Shown here: positions 14,819 to 22,471 of the stretch, piece after piece | Numbering within the stretch: position 1 is the first letter of the stretch | How the letters are laid out: each line of letters starts with the position of its first letter | NCBI GenBank assembly: GCA_964512955.1 | Contig: CAZEKX010000031.1 | Location: 1 to 22,804 of the forward strand | Direction: 5' to 3' | Origin: HGM04593 sp964512955 | Lineage (GTDB): Bacteria > Bacteroidota > Bacteroidia > Bacteroidales > Bacteroidaceae | DNA length: 22,804 nucleotides | Notes under the pieces: model-generated | The model's database searches: none | Seen by the model: the letters and a program-made list of their open reading frames with translations, nothing else | What the model was told of the DNA's origin: nothing | Translations under genes and position numbers: made by a program

Positions 14819-16027
14819 ATGAAAGAAAGAATATTATTTTTACTACTTGTAGTATCTTCCTTTTTAGCCGGTTGCTCCAACTCCGACCATCACTCACCCT
14901 CGATGCCGGGGGAGAGTGCTTCGGAGGTTCCAATCTTGTTGCAGAGCGATACAAAGTTCCCTTCGTATGTTTCAACCAGAGCAATGATAAACGATATTAC
15001 CGAAGTCGATACATTGGGTATCTTCTGTTTGGCACGCGAGAAAACCGGTATCGGTGGTAGCGACGATGCAAACGATGTCGATTGGAATGTTGTTTTGGAC
15101 AATACCTCAACAGGTTATGGTCTTACAACCAATGGTATATATTGGAGTAACCTGGCATGTGCTCCTGTCGATAACGGCGAAGAGAGTGCCATGCTCGAGG
15201 TGCTGCCCGGACAAGACTACATTTGGTATTATCCTTTGACAAGTTGGTACGGTTACGATTTCTTTGGATACTATCCTCGTCAGAACAATTATGTACATAA
15301 TTCCGACTCGGTGTATGTAGATATTGAAACCGATGGTAATGTCGATATTCTGTGGGGACGTTCCGAAAAAATCGATAACAAGTATGCCTATAGTGCGCGA
15401 TATGTGAAATCGCAGGAAACATCTGCTGCTCACATGCACTTTAAGCATAGCCTCACTCAGTTCCAGTTCTATTTTGTAGCACAAAAGAGTTGGAATAAAG
15501 ATGAGCAGAACGCCGACTTCTCACAAGTAAAGAACTTGCGAATAAAGGATGTACGTCTTTTGGATACATACTCTAACCTGCGTATGGTTGTGGCACACCG
15601 TCTCGACGACAGCCGTTCGGGAACAATCGTTCCTGCAAACAGATACGATATGATAGATATCGCTCTTAAAGATGCCGATGGCGCGGACATTTCGGAAAAC
15701 CCCGTTCCTTTCAGTTTCAGTACCAATGAACTTGGCGAGGAGGTTTCCGACACCGTACATGTAGGTAGCGGAATAATGGCTTGTCCCAACGAAAAAGAGT
15801 ACTACATGTCGATATGTCTTTGCGATGCCGAAGACCCCGAAAAGGAGTACTGGTCCGAAAAGCGAATCACTATTAAGTTGAGTGGCGATAATGCTCGTTT
15901 CAAGTCGGGTTACATTTATAAGATTTATGTAACAGTCGTAGGTGTTTCTACCATCTCAATAGATGCAACACTCGAGGACTGGCAAGAAGCCGACCCCGAC
16001 GAGTCATTGAAATTTGAATTGAACTAA
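14819..16027 (+). CDS. Fimbrillin family lipoprotein (accessory pilin)
   Basis: This is a 402-residue pilin with a textbook lipobox (LAGC, Cys19). The first strand EVPILLQSDTKFPSYVSTRA gives Arg54 as the likely maturation site. Family landmarks follow: YIWYYPLTSWYGYDFFGYYP (the expected FFAYYP-like strand), HMHFKHSLTQFQFYFV, YYMSICLCDAEDP, and C-terminal IYKIYVTVVG...ATLEDW. The C-terminal strands are intact, so it could be an incoming subunit in strand-exchange assembly. Five Cys occur in the mature chain (for example SICLC). ATG at 14819 was chosen because it begins at the signal peptide; a TTG at 14810 would add three residues with no benefit. It probably sits between stalk and tip. Confidence 0.78.
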   Translation: MKERILFLLLVVSSFLAGCSNSDHHSPSMPGESASEVPILLQSDTKFPSYVSTRAMINDITEVDTLGIFCLAREKTGIGGSDDANDVDWNVVLDNTSTGYGLTTNGIYWSNLACAPVDNGEESAMLEVLPGQDYIWYYPLTSWYGYDFFGYYPRQNNYVHNSDSVYVDIETDGNVDILWGRSEKIDNKYAYSARYVKSQETSAAHMHFKHSLTQFQFYFVAQKSWNKDEQNADFSQVKNLRIKDVRLLDTYSNLRMVVAHRLDDSRSGTIVPANRYDMIDIALKDADGADISENPVPFSFSTNELGEEVSDTVHVGSGIMACPNEKEYYMSICLCDAEDPEKEYWSEKRITIKLSGDNARFKSGYIYKIYVTVVGVSTISIDATLEDWQEADPDESLKFELN

Positions 16028-16047
16028 GAGATTTAAAAAGTTTCTAA

Positions 16048-17004
16048 ATGTCTGGAAAAGAATTAATATTAAGTGTATTACTAATAATTCTAACAGTCAG
16101 TTGTGATAACACCTCATTGGATAGCATATCGCTATCCAATGAGGATGTAAAAATCAGTTTCTATGCTGAACCCGGTTATGAATTTGATGTAGACGTTTCT
16201 TCGCTCACACGAGCAACGGAAAACGCCTACCAAATAGGTATGTTGGGTTTTCCGGCACAAGAAGCCGACTCCCTCAACAGTGCCTTGGTTGGGGCAACTC
16301 TTTCATCGTGCAGTGTGGGACTCGATAATGCCGAATTTGCCGGTATTATTCCGGGGTATATCACTCCTTTGAATGCCAATGACGGAGTCTGTTTCCCCAA
16401 CGAAACCAATTCGGCAGTTGAGGTCTATTCGTATATACCTTACATGGCCGACGAGAATCTGTTGTTCGAAGATTCAACATGCTATCTCAAAGTGAATCTC
16501 TACGACGACTGTTTCTCAACCGATTACCTGTATACCGGACGAGTTTTCAGAACAAAAGCCAAGTACATGCAGAACGGGAACTTCTCCTTACAGTACAAAC
16601 ATGCATTTGCAAAACTGCTGTTAAATGTAACTGTTAATAAGGGAATTTTTGCTGTACTTAAGTATGTTAAGATAGAGGCATTAGAGGTCTATTTTAACAA
16701 GAGCGGAGAAGGAATGATAGATTTAAGAGATGGAACATTCATAAGTGACGATTCCAACTCTTCGTACATAGATACACCTTTGAATGTAGTTGACGAAGAA
16801 TTACTGATAAACAACGAGAAATTAACCGTAACAATTCCATTGTATATACCTGCGTCTATGCGCATAACCAAAATAAATGTTCGAGGCAGGTTGTCTATAG
16901 CCAACATGCCAATCTTGTTGCCTTTGGAGATAAGTGAAGATGACTTGAATTTCGAGCAGGGAAAAGTGTATAATGTCGATATCATTTATGCACCCGATTT
17001 ATAA
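16048..17004 (+). CDS. Short fimbrillin-like lipoprotein, candidate pilus tip subunit
   Basis: This 318-residue lipoprotein (LTVSC, Cys19) has the fimbrillin N-terminal layout: VKISFYAEPGYEFDVDVSS leading to LTRA, with Arg55. The YSYIPYM strand, FSLQYKHAFAKLLLNV and LTVTIPLYIPASM are recognisable pilin landmarks. The chain stops at KVYNVDIIYAPDL. Its relatives in the locus continue from this position with one or two further strands and a conserved Trp, so the donor strands appear to be absent, not merely diverged. This would suit a first (tip) subunit that accepts but does not donate a strand. Cys88, 115, 145 and 155 could form two disulfides. A perfect 14-bp inverted repeat lies at codons 22-33. 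A truncated ordinary pilin is the alternative. Confidence 0.72.
   Translation: MSGKELILSVLLIILTVSCDNTSLDSISLSNEDVKISFYAEPGYEFDVDVSSLTRATENAYQIGMLGFPAQEADSLNSALVGATLSSCSVGLDNAEFAGIIPGYITPLNANDGVCFPNETNSAVEVYSYIPYMADENLLFEDSTCYLKVNLYDDCFSTDYLYTGRVFRTKAKYMQNGNFSLQYKHAFAKLLLNVTVNKGIFAVLKYVKIEALEVYFNKSGEGMIDLRDGTFISDDSNSSYIDTPLNVVDEELLINNEKLTVTIPLYIPASMRITKINVRGRLSIANMPILLPLEISEDDLNFEQGKVYNVDIIYAPDL
16112..16144. repeat. Perfect 14-bp inverted repeat with 5-nt spacer inside the tip-pilin gene
   Basis: The left arm CCTCATTGGATAGC (16112-16125) and right arm GCTATCCAATGAGG (16131-16144) are exact reverse complements around ATATC. It begins 64 nt after the start codon and is translated through (TSLDSISLSNED). 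No T tract follows, so it is not a standard intrinsic terminator. A stable mRNA hairpin, an RNase processing site or a dyad operator are possible. Confidence 0.9.
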
Positions 17005-17021
17005 TATAATTAAATTCTAAC

Positions 17022-17561
17022 GTGATAAAAAAGATTTTTATAATAGGGTTGTTATTCTTTACAGTGTCTTATGTAAAGGCGCAGATGGTTGCCATAAAGA
17101 GCGACCTTGTAAAGGATGTGGCAATGATACCCAATATTGGTGCCGACATTGTTGTGGGCAACAAACACACTTTGGGTGTGAACCTTTATGGTTGCGCCCA
17201 ACCTTGGGGAAAAGATGTAACCCTTTTTGCCATTGTACCGGAATATCGTTTTTGGTTTAGCGGTCGTCCCTTTACAAGGCACTTCATAGGCTTTTCGGCA
17301 CAAATGGCACATTACGATATTCATTGGAATAAAAAAATATACGAAGGCAATTCTGTTTCGGCAGGAGTTGCTTTAGGATACACATTCAACCTTACCACTC
17401 GTCTCAATCTCGAGTTTTTGAGCGGTTTGAATGTACTTGGATTTAAACAGAAAGAGTATTACGAGGGCGACCGATACGACTATTATGGAGGACGCACCAA
17501 TAGCGATGGTGTAATGCTTATTCCCCGTATCGAAGCCTCAATATCATATATAATAAGATAG
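17022..17561 (+). CDS. DUF3575 domain-containing outer-membrane protein
   Basis: This 179-residue protein has a signal peptide (IKKIFIIGLLFFTVSYVKA, cleavage before Gln) followed by a complete DUF3575 barrel-like domain. MVAIKSDLVKDVAMIPNIGA is the family opening, then come VPEYRFWFSGRPFTRHFIG, SVSAGVALGYTFNLTTRLNL and a last strand IEASISYIIR. The family is known mainly from its frequent position in Bacteroidales fimbrial loci; its activity is not established. The start is GTG at 17022: the next in-frame Met lies beyond the signal peptide. It is the second DUF3575 protein of the locus and unlike the first has no extension. The OmpA-like gene follows after 31 bp. Confidence 0.85.
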   Translation: MIKKIFIIGLLFFTVSYVKAQMVAIKSDLVKDVAMIPNIGADIVVGNKHTLGVNLYGCAQPWGKDVTLFAIVPEYRFWFSGRPFTRHFIGFSAQMAHYDIHWNKKIYEGNSVSAGVALGYTFNLTTRLNLEFLSGLNVLGFKQKEYYEGDRYDYYGGRTNSDGVMLIPRIEASISYIIR

Positions 17562-17592
17562 GCTTTTTTGCTTGTTGCACACACTTGAAAAT

Positions 17593-20427
17593 ATGCGTTT
17601 ACGAATATACCACATATTATCGTCTCTTTTTCTCTTGTTCCTTGCTGTAGGGGAGTTGCATGCACAGGATGACAATAATGTAACATTCACTATGAGTGTA
17701 GATGTTGTCGATCCTGCAAATCCTATGTCTATATATGATAAATATGAGGATGAAATATTCATTTACTCCTTTGCCAATAAGAAAGATGCCGATGAAGGTT
17801 TGTCAATGCTAAAAAAGGATTCAAAGCCTGAATATAGACATGCAGTAGTTAATCCGGATAAGGACGGAAAGTTTTCTATAAAGATGAAACGAGATAAAGA
17901 TGCTCGTCTTTTGGTATGGTGCAACGACCTTGCTTATGGTTATAAAATGCTAGAAATAAGTGAGTGCAGTAATGATCATATAATAGAACTTAGCAGGAAT
18001 GTAGGAAATAATAGCAATAATTCTGATGCCGATTTGGACTCAATAAAAGATGAACATGGCAAAGTAATTGGATATAGATTAAAACAAGACATACTAGTTA
18101 CGGATACACTAAAAAAATCCAAAGAAAAACCCTCCGATAGTGTAGAAGAAGATGGTATAATGACCAGCAGTGCTACATACGTTATACCATATAAAATGGA
18201 GAGAAATATGCGTGTTGTGGTTCAGCCCCTATGGTACGACCGCATAGACTTTTCCGATGAAAAGAGCGACTCTGTTTTTTCATACGGTCGTGCTTACTAT
18301 TACGATAAATTCGACTATAATGTAACGCAAGAGCGCAGAATGGATTACGACCTTAATCACGATAAGTTGCACTCTTTGTGTCTACACGATTCTCTTCGCT
18401 ATTATATACTTAAAGATACCATAAGACAATACTCCAGAATAGAATTTACCGAGAATAAAGATACAATATTGGTACATGTAGTAGATACTCTTTCGGGCTA
18501 CGACCCCAACTATTCGCATCCATATCCTTTTGGTGCCATTATTAAAGTTTTCGATTATAATGTTCCGGTTTACACCATAGAAAAAAAGGACGATGGGGAA
18601 CGACGCAGTCCGTTAAAATATCTCGACTTCTCGTTCAGGGAGTTTCTTCCCGATAGAGAAAAATTTCATGAAGAATTGGCCGAAGAGGATATTCCGGTTC
18701 TAGAGGAACTACTTTTGAACTTTGAGGTCGGTAAATCCCGTATTGTCGAAAATGACTCGGCAACTATGGCTCAACTCAATAAGTTGCGCGATACATTTAT
18801 ATCAATAAGAGATGATTCAAAACAGACTCTTCAAGAGGTCTTTGTTTATGGCATGGCATCGCCCGAAGGAAGCGAGGAAAAGAACAAAGAGTTGGCAAGG
18901 GAACGTGCTGCATTCGTACAAAGAGAAATTATGCGTTATACAACCCGTCCTGTCGAAATAAGGGAGTCGCGTGTTGCCGGTTGGGATAATCTTGCCGACC
19001 TGCTTGCAAGTGATGGATATACCACTGAGGCAAGTGCTGTTAAAGATATTGTAGATAAGTATCCCGGTAATATGCTTGCACAAGGTGGTCGCATTGCTGC
19101 TCTTCCTTATTATACAACCTTAATAAAAGAAAATTATCTTCCAAAATTAAGAACTGTACGTTACATGTATAATGTAACTAAGCGTGGACAGAAACCAATG
19201 GATATGATTCTTAAGGAGTATCGAGAGGATCCTAATACTCATTATACAACTTCGGAATATTGGGCTTTGTTCAACTATTTGAGGGATTCTATTCAAGATA
19301 AAAAAGAATTAGAGACTGTTGCCCGTAATGCCTTGACTTCTTATGAAAACAATTTGCCCTATGCTGCCGCATTAATATCTTGCTGTTATATAGCACGAGA
19401 TACAGTAGATTTAAACCTTCTAATGCCATATCTCGATTATGAACCCGACCCTGAAGGTGGTGGTGTTAAGTATCCCAAACTAAGAAGAAAAAGTGGTTCA
19501 ACATCACGTATTGTGGAGTATGTGAATCATCCCGAAATTGCGGCAAACCAACTTATAATGACTCTTAAGCAACATAAGCGTTCATATAAGAATAAAATAC
19601 CTATTTTGGAGTTAATGGTGAATAGGGCTTGTGACGGTTCAAGCCCCTACGATACACTTTTGTCCTTCTCCAAATGTTTGCGTGGTGGTTACAAGGTAGG
19701 TAAAGTTTCTAAAACCGAGGCCGAAGCCGACAAGGTGAGACGTATTGTCTCTTCTACATCGGTAACAAACAGGGTTGTCATAAACTTGGCAGTGGGCGAC
19801 CCCGACGATAGCAATGATAAGTATCTTAACATGGCTTTATCCGATACTCTTAACCTGCCCGATAATCCTGTCTCCGACTATTTGAAGGCTATAATGTACT
19901 TTAGAAAAGGACAAAAAACCGAAGCCGAGGCTTCGTTGGCACGTTGTTTCTCAAACGATATAACAAAAATTGCTGTTGCATCGAACGATAAGGACCTTAT
20001 ATCCACAAAAGGCGATGGTTACAGAGTTATTGAGAATGCTTTTACTCCTTGGCACAATATTATGGAGAAAATGTGTATGGTGCGTAAGGAAAATGTCTCC
20101 GATACTGTATTGGTAACCATCCCCGATAGTGTATCGGTAACTACCCCCGATAGTTTGTTACATGTACCCAATGTACCTACATTGGTTCCCGACGAGAAAC
20201 ACCCATATACATGGTATAAACGTGCATTGGACTCAATAAAAAAATCGGGTAATAATAACTATGAAGATGCTAAAGCGGCTCTTTTCAACTGTTTCGATAT
20301 CGACAAGAGATATATCGATGTATTGGTTGTTTCGTTAAAAAGAGATACCGGTATCAGAAACAACGAAGAACTTGTCGAGAAACTGAAGGGACTGCTTGGT
20401 GAGTACAAGAAAAAGAGTAAAAAGTGA
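17593..20427 (+). CDS. Large exported protein with OmpA-like domain
   Basis: This 944-residue protein has a signal peptide ending ELHA (cleavage before Gln25). Residues 28-125 look like a beta-sandwich domain. Residues about 374-465 form an OmpA/MotB-like segment: LLNFEVGKSRIVENDSATMA, VFVYGMASPEGSEEKN and KELARERAAFVQREI. The Asp that contacts peptidoglycan in classical OmpA domains (GxxD) is replaced (GMAS), so cell-wall binding is uncertain. Residues about 500-944 look helical and repeat-like, for example DYLKAIMYFRKGQKTEAEAS, and end in a Lys-rich tail. A 24-nt tandem repeat codes a linker near residue 837. ATG at 17593 begins at the signal peptide; TTG at 17572 does not improve it. It is probably translationally linked to the next gene (2 bp gap). 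I expect a periplasmic or outer-membrane scaffold for the pilus, but this is not shown. Confidence 0.72.
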   Translation: MRLRIYHILSSLFLLFLAVGELHAQDDNNVTFTMSVDVVDPANPMSIYDKYEDEIFIYSFANKKDADEGLSMLKKDSKPEYRHAVVNPDKDGKFSIKMKRDKDARLLVWCNDLAYGYKMLEISECSNDHIIELSRNVGNNSNNSDADLDSIKDEHGKVIGYRLKQDILVTDTLKKSKEKPSDSVEEDGIMTSSATYVIPYKMERNMRVVVQPLWYDRIDFSDEKSDSVFSYGRAYYYDKFDYNVTQERRMDYDLNHDKLHSLCLHDSLRYYILKDTIRQYSRIEFTENKDTILVHVVDTLSGYDPNYSHPYPFGAIIKVFDYNVPVYTIEKKDDGERRSPLKYLDFSFREFLPDREKFHEELAEEDIPVLEELLLNFEVGKSRIVENDSATMAQLNKLRDTFISIRDDSKQTLQEVFVYGMASPEGSEEKNKELARERAAFVQREIMRYTTRPVEIRESRVAGWDNLADLLASDGYTTEASAVKDIVDKYPGNMLAQGGRIAALPYYTTLIKENYLPKLRTVRYMYNVTKRGQKPMDMILKEYREDPNTHYTTSEYWALFNYLRDSIQDKKELETVARNALTSYENNLPYAAALISCCYIARDTVDLNLLMPYLDYEPDPEGGGVKYPKLRRKSGSTSRIVEYVNHPEIAANQLIMTLKQHKRSYKNKIPILELMVNRACDGSSPYDTLLSFSKCLRGGYKVGKVSKTEAEADKVRRIVSSTSVTNRVVINLAVGDPDDSNDKYLNMALSDTLNLPDNPVSDYLKAIMYFRKGQKTEAEASLARCFSNDITKIAVASNDKDLISTKGDGYRVIENAFTPWHNIMEKMCMVRKENVSDTVLVTIPDSVSVTTPDSLLHVPNVPTLVPDEKHPYTWYKRALDSIKKSGNNNYEDAKAALFNCFDIDKRYIDVLVVSLKRDTGIRNNEELVEKLKGLLGEYKKKSKK
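20101..20169 (+). repeat. 24-nt in-frame tandem repeat
   Basis: Units begin at 20101, 20125 and 20149. The first two match at 20 of 24 positions and the third is shorter and more diverged. They code a D(T/S)(V/L)-x-V-x-(I/T)P spacer between the helical region and the C-terminal segment of the OmpA-like protein. Confidence 0.75.
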
Positions 20428-20429
20428 GA

Positions 20430-22460
20430 ATGATTGACAAAATAGTAAAATCGGTATTGATATTGTGTTGTATATCTCTTTATACAATACATGCAGTTGC
20501 ATACACTTCGCAAATTCCCGGTTCTTGCAATATTGCCATATTGGCAGACACAATAAAGGACGACGAAGAACATTTTTCGGCAGGTAACTATGGCTTCAAT
20601 GCTATGGAGTATGCCGAACAGAGCCGTTATCGCCATCCCGACTATATACGATACTCGAACTCGAGTCTCTTTTCTCACATGTCGGTGGGGCTTACCACAT
20701 CGATAGACCAAATAATACATCAGAACAATTATCATTTCTCATTGGGTTACAATTACGGTCTTTCGCTGGAGAAGGATATAACAAAGAATCATGCTCTAAG
20801 TCTGTTGTTGCAATATGGCGACGTTACTCTCAAAGATAAGGAAATAAAGATGGAGCGCTATTCTGTGCAAATGAATCATCACTTCAATCTGTCGCGGTAC
20901 TATCTTGGATATAACCCCTTTAGAATATTTGATTTCTCCACTACACTCGGTGTAGGCATGCAGAACGGTGAAATGATTAAGCGTAGCGAACTCTCATATT
21001 ATCTGTTGGCAGGTATACGTGCAAAGGTGCGTCTTACCAACCAATTGGGACTTGCCATTGAGCCTCATGTCGCAATTGCCACCAAAGGTTATAATATGTC
21101 GGCAAAGAGCGATGCTTCGCGCCCGTACAACGCCTTTTATGGGGTGCAGGCATCTATTCAGTATCTGTTCGCAAATGAACCCGAGGCACGGGCACGAGAA
21201 CCCAAACCGGTGTTCCCACGTCATTATATGTTTGCCGGTGGTGGGCTTAACTTCGTTAAATCGGACCTAGGCATCAAGGATTGCATAGGACCATCGATAA
21301 ATCTCGGATATGGCTATTGGTTGGCAAAACGTTTCGCTATTCAAATATCAGGAGGATATGCCTCTAACATTTGGAAAGAGAAAGTTACATCTGCCCAACC
21401 CGAAATGGGACATCCCGAATATATCGAAAGAACCAGAACGCAATATCTCTTCGGACGTGGGGAACTGGTATATAATCTTCTATCCACAATAAAAGATTTA
21501 GACGATTTCTATAACAATAGAAATTTCTCAATGAATGTTTCTGCAGGTTTCGAACTTGGTCGTCAATGGAAATATTTCCCGGAGACGGCAGAACACACAG
21601 CAACGGCATATAGTGGTTTTACCGGTGCTTTGAACTTTAAATATCATATGCCGGGTGGTAAAGCATTTTTCCTGGAGCCTCGTATCTCGTTGATTCATTT
21701 CTCTGTACCCTATAATCCTCCATACGACTATATAGAAACCGATTATACCGATAAAAGTTACTCCATTACTGCCGGTATGCAATTTGCTCTTCCCGAAACA
21801 GCGGTACGTCCGTTTACTCGCTCAAAAGAGTCATTTAAGACGCAATACTCATTTTCGGCAATGGCGGGCTCTAACTATCTGATGGTTCGTGGTGGTTTCG
21901 AAGGCAAGAACAACTTTAATACAGCCTTGTCGTTGACGGCAGAATATCAGCCATTCTCAATGTTTGGCTTGCGTATGATGTACGACTATTCTACATACGA
22001 CTTCAATAATATATGCAGTTATGTGGAGCAAATTGGCGACAATGCGTACAACTTCGAGGGCTTGTGGAACAAAAACTACAACATGCATAGCATTGCTCTT
22101 AACTTAAAACTCGACCTTACCAATATGTTCTATGGGTACTCCTCGGAACGTAAGTGGGGTAGTGCGCTATATCTTGGTCCCATTATGACAATGAACACTT
22201 CTCTCGACTGCTCGCTCGATGGGGGTGAACAAGTGTTGCCGGGATGCACAGTGCTGCCTCCTGTTACAAAAAGCGACGACCTGTATTTTGGTGCAGTGGC
22301 ATCGCTAAACACCGGTTACATGTTTACACCCTCCCTTGGCGTTTTTGGAGAGATGGGCTTTAGAGTGTATAAAGATGAGATGTTGAACGACGATAATATA
22401 GATGCTAACCCAATAAAAATACTAACCTTTCAAGTGGGTATAAAATACCGACTTAAATAA
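20430..22460 (+). CDS. Outer-membrane protein with three predicted tandem beta-barrel modules
   Basis: This 676-residue protein has a signal peptide ending HAVA (residue 24). After a short linker it shows three successive regions of alternating hydrophobic/polar strands, each ending in an aromatic outer-membrane-type strand: about 80-248 (ends ASIQYLF), 264-453 (ends SYSITAGMQFAL) and 470-676 (ends LTFQVGIKYRLK). Linkers between modules are charged and Pro-rich (EARAREPKPVFPRHY). Each module is about the size of an eight-stranded barrel, so the protein could be three small barrels in one chain or one large barrel. I do not recognise a named family beyond the generic outer-membrane barrel type. 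ATG at 20430 is preferred to GTG at 20424, which overlaps the previous stop. Context suggests a pilus platform or accessory role, which is inference. Confidence 0.7.
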   Translation: MIDKIVKSVLILCCISLYTIHAVAYTSQIPGSCNIAILADTIKDDEEHFSAGNYGFNAMEYAEQSRYRHPDYIRYSNSSLFSHMSVGLTTSIDQIIHQNNYHFSLGYNYGLSLEKDITKNHALSLLLQYGDVTLKDKEIKMERYSVQMNHHFNLSRYYLGYNPFRIFDFSTTLGVGMQNGEMIKRSELSYYLLAGIRAKVRLTNQLGLAIEPHVAIATKGYNMSAKSDASRPYNAFYGVQASIQYLFANEPEARAREPKPVFPRHYMFAGGGLNFVKSDLGIKDCIGPSINLGYGYWLAKRFAIQISGGYASNIWKEKVTSAQPEMGHPEYIERTRTQYLFGRGELVYNLLSTIKDLDDFYNNRNFSMNVSAGFELGRQWKYFPETAEHTATAYSGFTGALNFKYHMPGGKAFFLEPRISLIHFSVPYNPPYDYIETDYTDKSYSITAGMQFALPETAVRPFTRSKESFKTQYSFSAMAGSNYLMVRGGFEGKNNFNTALSLTAEYQPFSMFGLRMMYDYSTYDFNNICSYVEQIGDNAYNFEGLWNKNYNMHSIALNLKLDLTNMFYGYSSERKWGSALYLGPIMTMNTSLDCSLDGGEQVLPGCTVLPPVTKSDDLYFGAVASLNTGYMFTPSLGVFGEMGFRVYKDEMLNDDNIDANPIKILTFQVGIKYRLK

Positions 22461-22471
22461 ATTACATAACC

